Shown one piece after another: positions 1 to 13,819 of a stretch of DNA of 64,000 bases. Origin of the DNA: Agelaius tricolor (lineage: Eukaryota; Chordata; Aves; Passeriformes; Icteridae); NCBI GenBank assembly GCA_023055355.1, contig JALJCS010000006.1, positions 34,937,001 to 35,001,000 on the forward strand. The letters are read 5' to 3'. Position numbers and translations under genes: made by a program. A model generated the notes under the pieces. It was not told where the DNA came from and searched no databases. It saw only the letters and a program-made list of their open reading frames with translations. How positions within the stretch are numbered: position 1 is the stretch's first letter; every line of letters starts with the position of its first letter.

Positions 1-654
1 TAGGAAAGAGACTTTAAAAAATCTTGTATCTGCAGTATCACAGATACCACTTATATTGAAACTTCATATAAACTCAGAGGCTGATCCTGCAGATGTTAAC
101 ACTTCAGAAAACTTGAATTCAGTGTGATTTGCTCACCCAGTACATGTGCTCATATCCATGATTGTTTGGGGGTTCTCCCTCCAGCCTAAGTATATGAATC
201 TGATTTTGCATTTTAGGTTGTAGTGCAAAGCTATACAGTAAGAAGTAGCATATTATAAAACAATTGAAACTGATTGTGTATCACATTAAGACAGAAAATC
301 TATATTGTGTTAAAAACTTGACAAGTTGGTGTTATGCATATTTCTGATCCTCCAGGTCCTTGTCTTTTTGATGACCATTTTTTATTTTGCCAAACATGAT
401 TTCCTAGAGAAGACATTAAAACCAGAAAACCTAGTATTGCATCATGCCACCTATTTATAAATTCTAAGGAATAAACACAGTAAAAATTAATTACAATTAT
501 TCATGTTCTTGAAAATGACAGTACATCTTGAAAATGACAAGCAAGAAGGGTCACTTTTGCTCACTTCTTTTTAAAAACAATCTTTGTTTACCTAGTTCCC
601 AAGTGTTAAGAGCCAGTACGGTACATTTGCATAGGATAACTAACATATACCACA

Positions 655-835
655 CCATTTTCACGTCTGCAAGTACACGTGAGTAACCGTAATTACACGT
701 GACACCAATTACTCTATTACTTTGTATTAAATTATAATGGAAAATTCCACTAGAGAATTGAAGCCTAATTGCATCTTAATTTGCATATTTTTGCATATTA
801 ATTACATCTCAGATGAATAATAAATTTCAGCAGAT
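655..835. promoter_or_regulatory. Candidate enhancer: tandem E-boxes and octamer/homeodomain cluster
   Basis: Two identical TACACGTGA words carry palindromic CACGTG E-boxes at 676-681 and 696-701, exactly 20 bp apart. They are followed by an AT-rich stretch with a perfect POU octamer (ATTTGCAT at 779-786), a second TTTGCAT half and TTAATTA core words up to about 803. This density of motifs is typical of conserved non-coding elements in vertebrate gene deserts. Conservation cannot be tested here. Confidence 0.3.
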
Positions 836-2720
836 TTTTAATTTATGCATAGACACAAAAACAAGTGGAGAAATAATTTACAAAAAAATACCAGCAACTA
901 TTACTTAGGGCATTCAACTAATTTTGCTTAGTTTAGCAAAACAAAACTTGGTTTGTTTAATATAGCATCTTTAGGCTGATTGCTGTTTATTGCACAATAT
1001 GTCAGTTTTGAAGCACAGAGAGAAGCTGAGTCTTTTTAATAGAAAAAATAAATGTTAATTCAGAGCATTTTAAGTTGAGGGATTTTACATTTTTGAACAA
1101 AATGTTTGCAGGACATTGCTATTTAATTAATTTGAGAATGGGCTAATTGTGATAGTTTTTTTACTTTTAAGACATCTTATTAGTTGCATTTTTTAATGAA
1201 GGAATGAAAAATAGAATATTTAAAAAAAGTCTTGATGAGGAGGTTTCTCTGTTAATCAAATGTAGAATGTTTTCTTGTTTAAAGACAGCAGTTAAGCCAC
1301 TACAATTTTGATGACTATTAGTTTCAAACAAAGGGCAAAATTAAGGCCAGGAAATGTGTAACACTTTAAATCAACATATATTTAAATAATTCTGGACGTA
1401 TTCTGTTTATTTCAGAGTCATTTTATGTACCAGAAAAATAGCTATATTATCAAAATTCACAAAAAATCTTACTTAAACCTGCAAAGCTTTTCTTAACTTT
1501 GGAGGCAAAATAATTCAAGTACTCCCCATTAAATTCAGCTGGACAACTCAGTTATACAAAGTTAGGAAGGTAGGAAAAGGCAGAGTCAGTAACATTGTTT
1601 GCTCTTTTTGGCTTAGCAGTTCTCAAATCTTTATTCAAAAATAAATATATATTTTACATGTCTCTGTAAAATTCATTTAACAAAAAACAACAGTATGAAT
1701 TTCACAAAGAGGCTTTGCTTCCATAAATTTCAGTCACATTATCAACCCACTTACTGCTTTTCAGCCTAGTCTATAAAACTGAAGTCCCTTTACGCTGTCA
1801 ATTCATCCCAAAGCCTAATCTGGTATGATGCCTTTTGTACCTGCTGCCGCAGTCAATCTGAGACTGCCTGCACAAAGAATAATTCTATTGATCATTTGCC
1901 AAATTGTACAAAGAGAATGGATGTCAATGCTCTAATAAATCAGGAGACTGTCAAGATGAATGAACACATTTGTCTTCTCCTTTGCTCCAAAATATTTTTT
2001 AAAAAACACACACAAAACCACCAAACCCTAAAGAAGCATATATTTTCTAATTTGTTTTGTAGTTCTGCCACTGTAGAGGCTAAACAGAATAGGAGAAGAC
2101 TGTGTAATCTCCAAGAGTCCACTCTATATATCTTCTGGTGCAGCGTTCAGGATTTTGCGAGTTGAAATGGCCTGGGAGACTGTAAAAATGAGTACTTCAT
2201 AGCATATGTTTACATTGTACCAGTTACAGATCATTATTTTTACTTGTCAAGCAGGAATCTGATAAGTACCAGGCTATTCTTTTTGTTTTACCACGACACT
2301 TTTTAAAATTAATACATCCCTAGGAAAAGTTCTCTTTTTCTCTAGAAAGCACTGAATGTAGCAAATGTGTTCTTGTTGTGATGTCTATTGCTATCATGTC
2401 TCTGGTTTCTGGTATCGGGCGCCTGTCACTTGGTTCCATCTGCATAGCACACCAAATCCCATTAGTAGCACCATCTTTAGTACCCCTCTTGTTAAAAGTT
2501 AAAGCAGTCTAGCTTTCAAAAATAGCATTCTAATGAGGATCGGGATTGTCCTTTTACGTTCTGAACATCCCATTTGGCAGGGTTCAGATAAGCAGAGGGA
2601 AATTGCGCTGAATGAACTGAAGTGGGGATCTGAATCTTCAACTGTTAAACAATAGTTCCCTCTCATGGACGTTGGGAGCTACCACAGTTTGCAAAATGTG
2701 GCTGGAGAGTGGCAGCATTC

Positions 2721-2749
2721 AAAAAAAAAGAAAAAAAAGAAAAAAAAAA
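2721..2749 (+). repeat. A-rich simple repeat (A8-9 G)n
   Basis: Three runs of eight or nine A separated by single G bases. It is low-complexity sequence with no sign of a transposon body beside it. Confidence 0.8.
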
Positions 2750-5700
2750 TATTTCTTCCATGCACCAAACATGAGATATTTGCTTAGGGAAGGGAGGAAA
2801 AATGGTCCCCACAACACTCACCATTACCCTTGTCTATGGCAAAGGCAGGTGGGAATGCAAGGTCTTTCTTACACTTTGCAAAGGGATGCACTTTTCATTT
2901 TCTTTTTTTTTTTTTTTCTATAAGGTATTTTAACTGGGAGAATACTTATCAGTAAGTTTATAATAATATGATGTATTGTTTATTCAGTCCTCACCAAAAC
3001 AGAAAAACTTAGCATTTCATCTCAATATACAAATTAGTGTAAATAACTTGGTGAAATGAGATTATAATGGATCATATATTTTGTAGTTATACCTAAAATC
3101 AGTCTTTGATATCTTGAGGTTGGGTTTGGTCCTGCAAGATAGTAAAGCATGGGTCTACTTTTGGAATTTGAAAATGTAAAGTAATCCCAGTAATCTGAAT
3201 GGATGTGAGAATTCTCTTCCCACAGCACCTTCCTTCTCCCTTGAATGCCCACTGCAATATTTCAGGAGAAAGTTATCTACTTTTCCTTAAATTGGTGTTA
3301 ATTAATTCTTGTGCTGCCTACTTCTGTAACATTAGGTTGCTTTTTCCCTTTCCAGTTAAGCACCACACTGGACATCACAGAGAAAACAGAAGAGAATTTG
3401 CCAGTTTATTTTCTGTATTTACATGTCCTAACAAAATGCCTTTTATCCTCTGCAGAGCTCTTTGGACTTTGAATGTTAATATTCTCCTGCTTTATTTTAG
3501 AAATCAAGATCAGCTGCACTCTTGCTGAGATGTGTTTCCAAATCCCTGATTTATCTCTCTTTCAGAAGCATAGTTTGATCAACCAGTTTAGCAAAAGGTT
3601 GAGGACAGATGAAAGGTGACTTTTTTTTCCTGGATGCAGTTTTCAGTATTTGACTTATATCAAGACAGCCAGGCTATGCTACTCCTTAGATTCCAAATTT
3701 ATCTTGGTACAAGACTTCTTGCAGATGTTAACAAAAATTAGTCCTAAATTCAAAAAATTACTTAAAAATTGCTCTTAATTTCAGAATTACAAAAGACATA
3801 CTGAAATTTTTAGAATTAACATGGAAACAGAAATTATTTATCTAATGATTTATTCTAGCATCTTAAAATGTTTTGGAAATTTTTTTTTAAATCCAACACA
3901 GCTGTCAAAATGAACTGTTTGTAAGGGGGGATTGTATTGCAGCATATGTGAAAATATTTTTGCTAATTTTCCAAAGTGTAAGAAATTTGCAGGGAAAAGA
4001 ACAAGTTCATTTATTGTGAATTTCAAAATGGAAGTAATGGACACAATTTTAAAATCAGTCACTCAAATGCTTTTGACATTTGTAATATAATGTCATTTCC
4101 GAAACTATGTAATGTTTGTAAAAATATATTGCATGTACAAACTAAGAGCATAATAGTGAAAAAGACATGATTCTGAAAGTCACATCACAGGGCTATGTGC
4201 AGGCAGAAGATAATGATACAAAGGCTTGAGGAATAATTTCTACTGTTTGTCTATAAAACACGTAAGAAGGTGTGTCAATGCTTTCCCAAACTGCTTTATT
4301 CTTGTTCTGATTAACTCAAAATTAGAAGTTAATTCTTGGCTTCTTTTCAGAAGGTGAGCTCTAAGTATCTGTTCACACATTTATATGATGTGGATGCCTG
4401 GCTTCAGGGAGATGAGTTAGAATAACAGCTCATTTCACACAGAAGTATCATACATATAACTGAATCCTAATTTCCCTCCTTTTTAACTCTAATTGCCCCA
4501 TTTCACTATGCTATGCACCTGTAATACTAGAGATAAATAGGCTTCTTTGAGCCTGTAATGGTAATTTTTGTCATCCCTGTCCACTTCAAGGAGCATCAGA
4601 AGATGTCTGTTTCCACTAGCAACAGAAAATGAAAAAGATGAATTGCAAATCTGATGCAGCCATGCCTTGTGTAGGCATGATCTTGTCCAAGTGACCAATC
4701 TCAGTTAGCCCAATGAGCTCTAAAATTCAGCACTTGCCTGATACATTTCAAATTTAGGGTGCTTCTGTGATTTCCTCAACTTTTGTATGTCAGATGCTGG
4801 GAATCTGCGTGTTTTGTCAGGTGAGATTTCTCACGTACAATGCAATGTTGTTGAAGGATAAACTGAATTTACAACAGAAAACATAAATCCATTAATCCTG
4901 GAATCAAAAGACTACAGCAGCCAAGCGTGACCTGTACAGTCAGGGACTGGCTACCAAGTCTCGAGGCAAAGTAGACCCAGGTCACAGATTGCCAACAGGA
5001 GCAGTAGTACCCTAGAAAACTGAGCTGCTCTTGTGTTTCTACAGTGGATTAGATTAGGACCTGTGGCTGTAGCGTTCACTTTTCCATAGTAATCTCCTCT
5101 GCCTCATCGAAACAGTGAATCTGCAACTTTGACTGCCCAGAGTTCTCCCTATCCTGTTTGAACCGACTCAGCTTTCATCTGTGTGCTTATTTTTCCGTAG
5201 CTGAGCATCCTGACTTTGAGTTAATATTGATCTGTCACCTTTGGGGTTGCAAAAATTGGTTTTAACTCACCGCTGAGATGCCTGGTGGTTAGTCTAGTGT
5301 GAATAATATGACAATTACAGTTACATACTTATCCAGGTGCAGGGAAATGCAGGAAACTTTAAGTTAAGCATCTGAATATAATGCAGAAAATGCCATAGAG
5401 ATTTCAGGTAATCTTTTGCTTTCATTTATTGCTTTGGGGTATTTATATGTTTTAGTTTCATATGTACTTAAAGCAGTTTTGTACTTTGTTATATCATTCA
5501 GGAAAGCTTGGAAGTAGAAACAGGAGAAAGAGATGCTGAAATAAAACGGATCCATTTCCCTCCTTTACAAGCAGGTATAAAGAATAAAATCCATGTGATG
5601 AACTGATTGCTGTAGTTGTCTTGTGATTTTCTTTGACACTTTTTCATTTATTTACTTGCAATGCAGAATATAGCAAGAGAACAGCACCTCTGTCCTATTT

Positions 5701-5902
5701 ACTTAGGGGCTTGGAAAGAATGTTCAACACGCCAGGTACGAAGAAATGAGTATCTCTCAAATGAGTGGATGTTACTTCAGTCTTCAGAGACCTTGGGTCT
5801 ACTCCTTTCCTTAAATTAGACTCTCATTCCTTATTCATAAGATTGCCATTTTCCATCTCCGTTTATGCTTTCAAATCTCAGCTTTGGAAAGGCGAGATTT
5901 GC

Positions 5903-5932
5903 TGAGTCAGTAGCTTTAACTGGGGTGACTCA
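5903..5932. promoter_or_regulatory. Paired consensus AP-1 motifs
   Basis: TGAGTCA at 5903-5909 sits in a near-complete MARE (TGCTGAGTCAGTA), and its reverse complement TGACTCA is at 5926-5932, 23 bp start to start. Both are perfect AP-1 heptamers. They could bind JUN/FOS or MAF/NRF factors; occupancy is unknown. Confidence 0.3.
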
Positions 5933-8900
5933 GTATTTTACTTTTCCCTGTAGTTTTTTCTTTATAGCACCCATGAATGTTAATCAGGATGTGAAATTAT
6001 TGGGGAAATCCTAGCCCTTCTTTAAATCAGCCAAGTATTAGCTGCAAAAGAAAAAGCACAGTGTGATTTGTAGCTGCCAAAACATTTTTGGGTTACTAAG
6101 CTGCTTACCATGTTCTTTGTCTCCTATCTGCTATATAAAAAGACTGTTTAAAAACTGTGAAAATTTTCAAAAACACCTTTAAAAGATTCCATTACTTAAA
6201 GTGATTTGGATAATTGTGTTCAATGGTAGCCATTATTTAAAAATATAATTAGTTGCTGAACTCAGAGAAGGAGGGAAATTTCTGCAGGTGTTTCTCATTA
6301 TTTGCTATGCATACAAAATATCTGCATAAATTACCATTATTATTTCAATGTATACTAAGAGACAATAAAGCATTAGCAAGCAAAGGAAAATGTTGTTGAC
6401 CCACAATCTGTGTTAGCAGCATAGAGTTTTGGCCTTCAGTGTTTTTGAGGCACATGTGCAACAGCATTCAAGATTGAAATTACAATTTTGCACCTGTAAC
6501 AACATTAAATATGTAACAAGAGTATATCAGAAGAATATTGAAATCACAGACATTTGGAGAAAGACAGTAGCACATGCTACATGACTGTGCCACACAAAAC
6601 AGGCATTGATAGGCAGAACTTTTTGTTCTGTACTAAGGCTTCAGGTAAAGAAAGCCATTCCATAAGATCTGAGCTTCCTAGAATATATTTTTAAATTTAT
6701 TGATGTTGCTACAAAATGATTTATATGTGAGGTGCAGAGACCAGTTGAGAACTTCTGACTTTTAATTCTGGTTCTGAGCAAGACATCCTTCAATTTTGTG
6801 AAAGCTTCTATTTCTTATTCTGTGAAATTGAGCAATATTAATAAGAGTTGAACAATAAGCAAAAAAAACATCAAGTTGTCTACTAGATCAATCCTTTTGA
6901 ATATGTGCATTCTTTATGAATACAAGTAAGAGGAAATTTCAGATAATCTTGAATTTCATAGAAATTTATTCAGTTTTAGAAACTTGAGTTATTCACTGCT
7001 TTATATTTTAGTTTTACAAGTCCTTGTAAAAGTAAGCTTTGATTAGTTTACTGGAATGTTGATGTAAAAAAAAGCATTTGCTCATTGCAACAAAAGTTTT
7101 ATCTTTCCCATCTGAATGGGTTTTATTTTTGTTCTTTTATTTTTCAAATGTTATCCAATAAAGGGGAAATGATAGTAATCTGAAGTCAATGTATACCCAT
7201 GAATAATGAACAAATTAGTTCTCTCTTATTGATTATGAATGCTTTGCATTTTATCACAGTAAGTGGTATTCATAACACCCCACCAGGTAGAAAGAGCAGC
7301 CTTGAAGGGAGGAATCAGATTTTCTCACAGTACACACTCAGGATGGAATGGTGTTCATTCACATCAAGACTTTTCTAACACTTCAAAGTTCATAAATTGA
7401 TGATGAACTTATGCTCTGAAGTCTTTATGCTGTGAGCGGACTTTGCATTTTACAATACAATTGTATGTTTCATTTCAATGAGGGAGATGCAGTCTCTCTG
7501 AGACTAAAGTCCACAAAAAGTCTAAAAGGGCAAAGGATCATAACTAGAACTCTTAACTGAAAATATTAATATACACTTCAAATAACAATTTGATGGTTTT
7601 TACACTAGACCAGAAATTTTTTTATTAGTTTTACAACGCCCTTTAAAAAAAGTAAAAATCAAACGACAATCTGGTGGTAATTGAATTGCATTTGTTACTA
7701 AAGGAATGTGATATGTATAAATGCAAGATAACACAGTGTGAATAAAAGGCTTCAGGAAGACTGAAATGTGGCTATCTGCATAGGAAGAGATTTCAGTGTT
7801 CTCCATCCCTTATTCCTGGGATAATGCAAGACCTTAGACAAAGGTGTATAGGAAGTGACTCAGTTTTTTGGAGAATTTGGTATTTGTAAGTCTCCAAAGT
7901 TCTCCTGTGAATTCAAGGATGGAAATTGATATTTAAAGTCACTAGGAAGCATCTTAACGTTCAGGTTCAGAATCAATAGCAGAAAATATGTTGGTTGAGT
8001 TACGTCTTATGGGAATCAAAACTTTTCAAAATTTTTGGAAATCAATTGCATTTGTAAGTAGTCAAGTTAGAAATTTTTTAGTAATCCACTGGTAATTTGC
8101 GACCAGTTTATTCCACGTACTTACCAAGTTTCAGGGAGCATTGTCTTCCACTGAGCAATACTCTTCTATTCTTACTATTCTAATTTCCCTTCCTTAATGT
8201 AAAATAATTTCTCTTCTGAGTAGGATGTTTCTTTGTTTTTGCTTTGATCTGTAAATTCTTTTTAATTTGGAAGGCCTATTTTGTTGTACTGTTCTTGGTG
8301 ATTTCCTTGTTTTTAACTGGAAAGGGGTAAGAAGTTGTTTGTAATTAGTTGAAGTATGATTATCTGAAAACATAACAGTTGCAAAATTTAAGTGAAGGAA
8401 AAGTAAGAATTCCAGAGGACATGACAAGTGTAATGATATACTGTATAAAGGTGTCTGACCAGAATAACTATTCTATGTGAAAAAGACTGCTCATTTAGAA
8501 AGCACCATATCTTTCATTTACCTAAGAACTAGCTCCATATAATGAAGTATTGCATTTATAAAACTATTCCTCATCCTCCTAAAAAAATCCTGTAACTTAA
8601 AATTCCATGTGCTGTACTAATACTTTTAACAGTTCAAGAAAATAGCTGGATACTAGCCTTGAAGTTTATAAGGACTCTGATCTCCATAATTTTGGTGGTG
8701 TATCACAGTAACATGAAGGAACAGATTTATTCATTCTTTCTTCTGAGATTAAATGTAATTGGTTTAAAGAAATAATAATTCTTTTGTTTGAGTTTTATGC
8801 ATTTCTTATGAAGAGCTAACACATTTTTCTGCAGTCTGACAAAGTGTACGGACTTTTATCCTCATTTCCCAGAGGATAAATACTTTGTTAATTAATAAAG

Positions 8901-10231
8901 TATTATACTAGCACTTGTGTCTGCATTTAACAGTGGAAGGATTTTATTCAGATTATGTTAATAGATTGTCTGCTTTATTTTTGCATTAATTACAACCTTT
9001 TCCTGTGATGTTGTCATAAACGAATTGTCCCTATGAATACAGGGGACTTGTTTGGATTATTTTTGTTAAACTGTTCTGAAACAATGCCTGTTATATATTG
9101 TTATTTATGCTATTAAAATGGATGATTAATCATATGCTTACAATTATAAAACTTGCAAATTCAACTTTTCTTTTGCTTCTTAATTGTTTATAAGTACATC
9201 CTGATATACATATGTATCTGTATATAAGTATTTAAAGCATGTACAAATTTGTGAGTATCTTCGATTTTTTGGTGCATTTTTTTCTTATTATGGGACTTTT
9301 ATAATATCAGCTAAATCACATCACAAAGTGGTACAGTTGCTAAAGAAAACATATGAGATTTTTTGTCAAGCAAGGTTGAGGAATGAGAAAAAATATTAAC
9401 CAGAATGAAAATAAAATTTCACCATAAATACTTTCCTTTGTAATGGTATTGTAATTCTGTGCATATTGCTGGATTGAGTTGCTCCAGAGAAATGTATAAT
9501 TCCGGTGGCAGGTCTTTGCATCTAGTCTGTAAGACAGTGTATGTGTGTGGGAAACAGAGGAGCTTCATGGAATTGTAATGTAGGACATTCTTAATTAGCC
9601 CTTACCTATGTTTATGTCTATGGAGTGAGAAGAAGAAACAGTTTCATTTTCAATGTCTTTTGGACACACTTCCTTGAAAGAGGAAATTATTTGTCACTAT
9701 AGGAAAGCACATTTTATTATTTGGTTTTGTATTTCACGTCTAATGATAGAAAGAGAATCTCTTTGTTGGACATTTAAAATTAGTGAAACCTCATTGCATT
9801 CTGTAGGAGTCTAATCATACTGTAAACAGAAAACATGTGACATTTTTAGAATATTCAAAACAAATCTAGATGTGACCTGGGCAATTAATTCAATGTATGA
9901 AGTGTTTTAAAATATACTGCAATTAATATTTTCTTTCTTTTCCATTTCCCAGTGATTCTGCTGAACTGCTGATACATTGAAGGAAGGGTCAAGTTTTCTA
10001 TCTAACCTCTTATTTATTCAGCTTATTGTTCTTATTTTCAGATAAAAGGCTCTCTAAAAGCATAGATAATTTTTAAAAATCTATCTGCAATCATAACAAA
10101 GATAATTACTACATGTTCTTCATTAAAATGTCTGAGGTACTGGAGATATTTTAGTGGAGTTTCCAAGTTAGAGCTTCGCCCAGGCACCCATCACTCAGAC
10201 GGCAAACAACTATCCATGGCTTTGGTTTTTT

Positions 10232-10233
<2 letters not shown>

Positions 10234-10262
<29 letters not shown>
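10234..10262. repeat. T29 homopolymer with nearby AAAT microsatellite
   Basis: An uninterrupted run of 29 T follows TTTGGTTTTTTGG, and an (AAAT)n tract occurs 28 bp later at 10,291-10,313. A poly-T on the plus strand could mark the tail of a minus-strand retroposed copy, but I found no target-site duplication, no upstream AATAAA at the usual distance and no recognisable parent gene in the roughly 300 bp that follow. Confidence 0.75.
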
Positions 10263-10266
<4 letters not shown>

Positions 10267-13200
10267 ATTACAAGTATTTCCTGCAAGCTTAAATAAATAA
10301 ATAAATGAATAAAGGTCTAATTTTCCTGTGTTAAAACTGATGGTCTATACATCACTGTCTGCTCCTGGACATGACTCCCAGCCCCTCTCATACACCCCCA
10401 CTCTGACACCACAATAGCTTAGATGGCAGCCTCTGCACAGATGTGTCCTGCCCTAGAAGAGCTGAAGCTCTGCAAGCAACCATCAAGGGACATTGGCAAA
10501 ATTACCTGCAGAACCTTACTCACTGTGCTCACAGTGTGCTAGGACCTATCTAGACCTCTCTGCTGCTGCTGCTTCTATTGTATTCATCAAATTCTCCAAG
10601 GAAAATAGGTGAAAATAAAAAGGCAAAAAAATACAGATACACCTTCCATTTTTTTATATCATATAAGCCACTTCTACCATCTAAATATTGCTGATTTTAT
10701 TTACTTTACTGACCAGACTCAAAAAAAACCCATCAACTGAGTGTTAGATAGAGACAAGTAAGTTCAGGTCTGGGAAGTCTTCTGACTAAATGAAATCTAA
10801 AACCGGTGAATCTAAAAGAAACTGTATTTATTTTTGAGACATCAGTTTGTCTCTTAAGAACTCATAGAATTTTGGAGGCTAAAGCATGAAGAAGCTTTCA
10901 AAGGCATTTTCTTGAGGTCAGGAGCATGTTTTTGCAGTAAATCACCTATTAATCCCCATTGCCATGATATTTGCATTTTGAAATGGTTCAAACTTGGAGA
11001 CTGAAGTGGAAGCTGCATATTGGAACTGCATATTGGAAGAATCACCAAGACTGTTCATGTCAGGTGTTCAGCAGCTACAGTTTTGTTTCACAGATCTGTT
11101 CCTGATACATGACACAATTTGCCAATACAGAGTTGGCCAACTGTATACCTCAGAGGATCTGCTAGCAACTGGATACACAGATTGTGGCAAAGAACAATAT
11201 CATGAGCACAAAAGCTTGCCACTCACTCCAAGTGGGAAATTTGTATTACAGAAAGGCTCTTGACCTTCTGCTGTTTTCCAAGGGGATCGCTGATTCTTGA
11301 GAAGACAATGTGGACAACACTGAACATCTCCCAGTTCTAGGAGAACGTACAACTCGTGATGCCTCTGGATCCTTCCCCCGGTCTGAAAGCTGCCTGCTTC
11401 CCCTGACATGGTCCTACCAGCTGCTCCTCCTTCATGCAGGAAACACTGGGAAGTTGTAGGAAGAAGCAGAAGACACAGACAAGAGTGACAACTACCAAGA
11501 GGAAGATGCTCAACTAACTAAAAGAAGGTCCCTCTCTTTTTTTATCACTGAAAAAAACAGGTACATAAGGGCAGCTTTACTCTACTAATTCAGAGGGGAA
11601 TTCATATTTGACTGAAGTGCTTGCTTGAAAAAAAATCAAACATGCCCAGAAATTAATGGTATGAAGGTGACCTTCTGATGTTACAAAATCTAGTTTTTCT
11701 GTGATAAAGAACTGAGAGAACCAGAATGCATTTGTTCTTTGGAATGAAGTAATGTTTTTAATTATTGTGAAATATTTAGAGAAACCAGCAGACCGGTATC
11801 AGCAACTTTTCCAGATAAACAGGAGTCTTTGTCATTAGGCATGTTAAAATTTGATGCAAACACATTGCTACCTTTAAAGCGGAACATTTTTCTTTATAAA
11901 CCTCTAAATATTGTGATAGCTATCAGCTGTCATTCATTTAAGGACAGTGATGTAAAATGGCTGGAATTTCAGAAGCAAATCTGCAGAACCTATTATATTT
12001 TTGTAACATATTTGGAGGCTTTCCAAGCCACACTTTCAATATAAGACTAAGATGGGCAGTATTACTGGACTATTTTTTGATAATGCAGTTTAACAGTTTG
12101 TTTGGAAGGCCCTGGGCAATTTGGTTAGTGCTGTTTGATGGAGCAGTGTCATCAGCATGAAGTGGAACAGTTCTGCTTGTAAGTGTCTGGCAGGAGATCC
12201 GAGCTTCTGAGCCTCATACCAGCATAAGCAATAAACAACATGTTATTGTATGCTCCATTTTATATTTTTATAGCTGAAGAAAATTAATAATGCATGAGCA
12301 TCCAATAGGTCTCCATAAGACTCTGCCTTGAAAATAAAAATACAAACTACAGCTTGTGGTAGTATAAATGTCTCTACTTCATATCTGTGAGCACACTTTC
12401 CTGTCTCTCGAGGCAACAAGAACCTGGGCTGAATTCTGGTCTTGCTGAAGTCAGAGCTCCACTAGACCCAGCTGTGCCAGCATCTCACCCTGGTTTGCAG
12501 GGGTGAATTGTGGCAATGTTGCTGCTCTAGAGACTGTGTCAGGTGCTGCTGCTGCTAGGCAGTGCAGATGGAGAGCAATCCCTCTTTGTAATGTTCAGCT
12601 GCCCTTTTGTTCCCCCATGTCAAGGTTGCACAGCAGATACTGCATAGACATTCCTCATCAGAGGATATATTTGAATTCAGATTTCCCTGTGCCCATACTC
12701 TGAAAATTGGCCCTTATTTGCCTTTTATCTTTTTTTCTGCCAAGAAAAATCTTCCAGATTATTGATCATATGAAGCTGCAGAAGGACAGAGGTGCAATGG
12801 GATTGTTGACAGGTGAAGAGTTGATAGGGTCTGCCACTATCTGTGCTTTTTGGTCCAGAACCGTTGAAAACACGTGAGAGCTGGAATGGGTGTGATGGTT
12901 TCCGTACCAGAGCCAATGTGTGAACGCTGCTTATCTGAAACTTTCAGGTAAGATTCATTTGTTGATGCAAAACCAGAAAATGAAACACCTTGGAACTGAG
13001 CATTATACCTCAATAACTAGATAATATTATTGCCAAAGTAATATTTGAAGTATTTTAATTTGCATCTTGCAGACAAACCTTTCTTTGTTTCATAAGATGG
13101 AGTTGAAATGGCAGGCATGAGCACTTGAAGCCATTTTCTAGTCTTTATGACACAGCTGCAGAAATCCTAGTTGGTTATCTGCAAATTATTGGATGCTCTG

Positions 13201-13796
13201 CCATTGAATTAGATCAAATATTGCTTTTCACTTTGCCTTACCCAGGATCTATACACACTTTACAGCTGCAGTTGTGTGGTAACAGATTTAGGTCTGTGAA
13301 GTGCAGGATTACTTCAAGTATACATCAGAGTAACCAAAGTTAGGATTAAATTGTCCAGCATACATAAACCAATGTTGATATTGGTTGTGAGGGAGAAAAA
13401 AAATCACATTTGACATAACAGTGGAGCAGTGTATGTTGGTGATACCTAGTCTAGGGATGAAGCCTGCCTGGAAGACATACTTCCACAGTGTTTTGGACAA
13501 ATATCAGTATGAAAAGCATATTCTAGTTTTGGTCTTCATATTGTATCTGTGGTGTTTCTACTCTAATTTTTAATGCTCTGAAACCTGATTTACTGTATCA
13601 CAACAGGTAAATTAGAATAAATAAAGGCAAATCTATAATCTAGAAATTCAGCCCCACTTTGCTGCCTCTGACAACGAACCAGTCTTTGGCTATATAACTC
13701 ACCTTTACCAGAAGTCAGGCAGAATTCAAGTGTTCATGGTAATATATAAAAAAACCCCTTTATTTGCCCTTCAAAAGAGCTAGGCTCTAATTCCTT

Positions 13797-13819
13797 ATTT
13801 ATTTATTTATTTATTTATT
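13797..13819. repeat. (ATTT)n microsatellite
   Basis: About six perfect ATTT units in AT-rich sequence. Confidence 0.85.

Noticed and set aside
10234..10620. Possible processed pseudogene with poly(A) tail on the minus strand (T29 run)
   Set aside because: No target-site duplication, no poly(A) signal at the usual distance and no recognisable parent coding sequence next to the tract.
12380..12680. Possible ancient SINE/MIR-like or L2/CR1-like relic (AATTCTGGTCTTGCTGAAGTC)
   Set aside because: A few words resemble old amniote repeats, but the match is too short and diverged to call without a library search.
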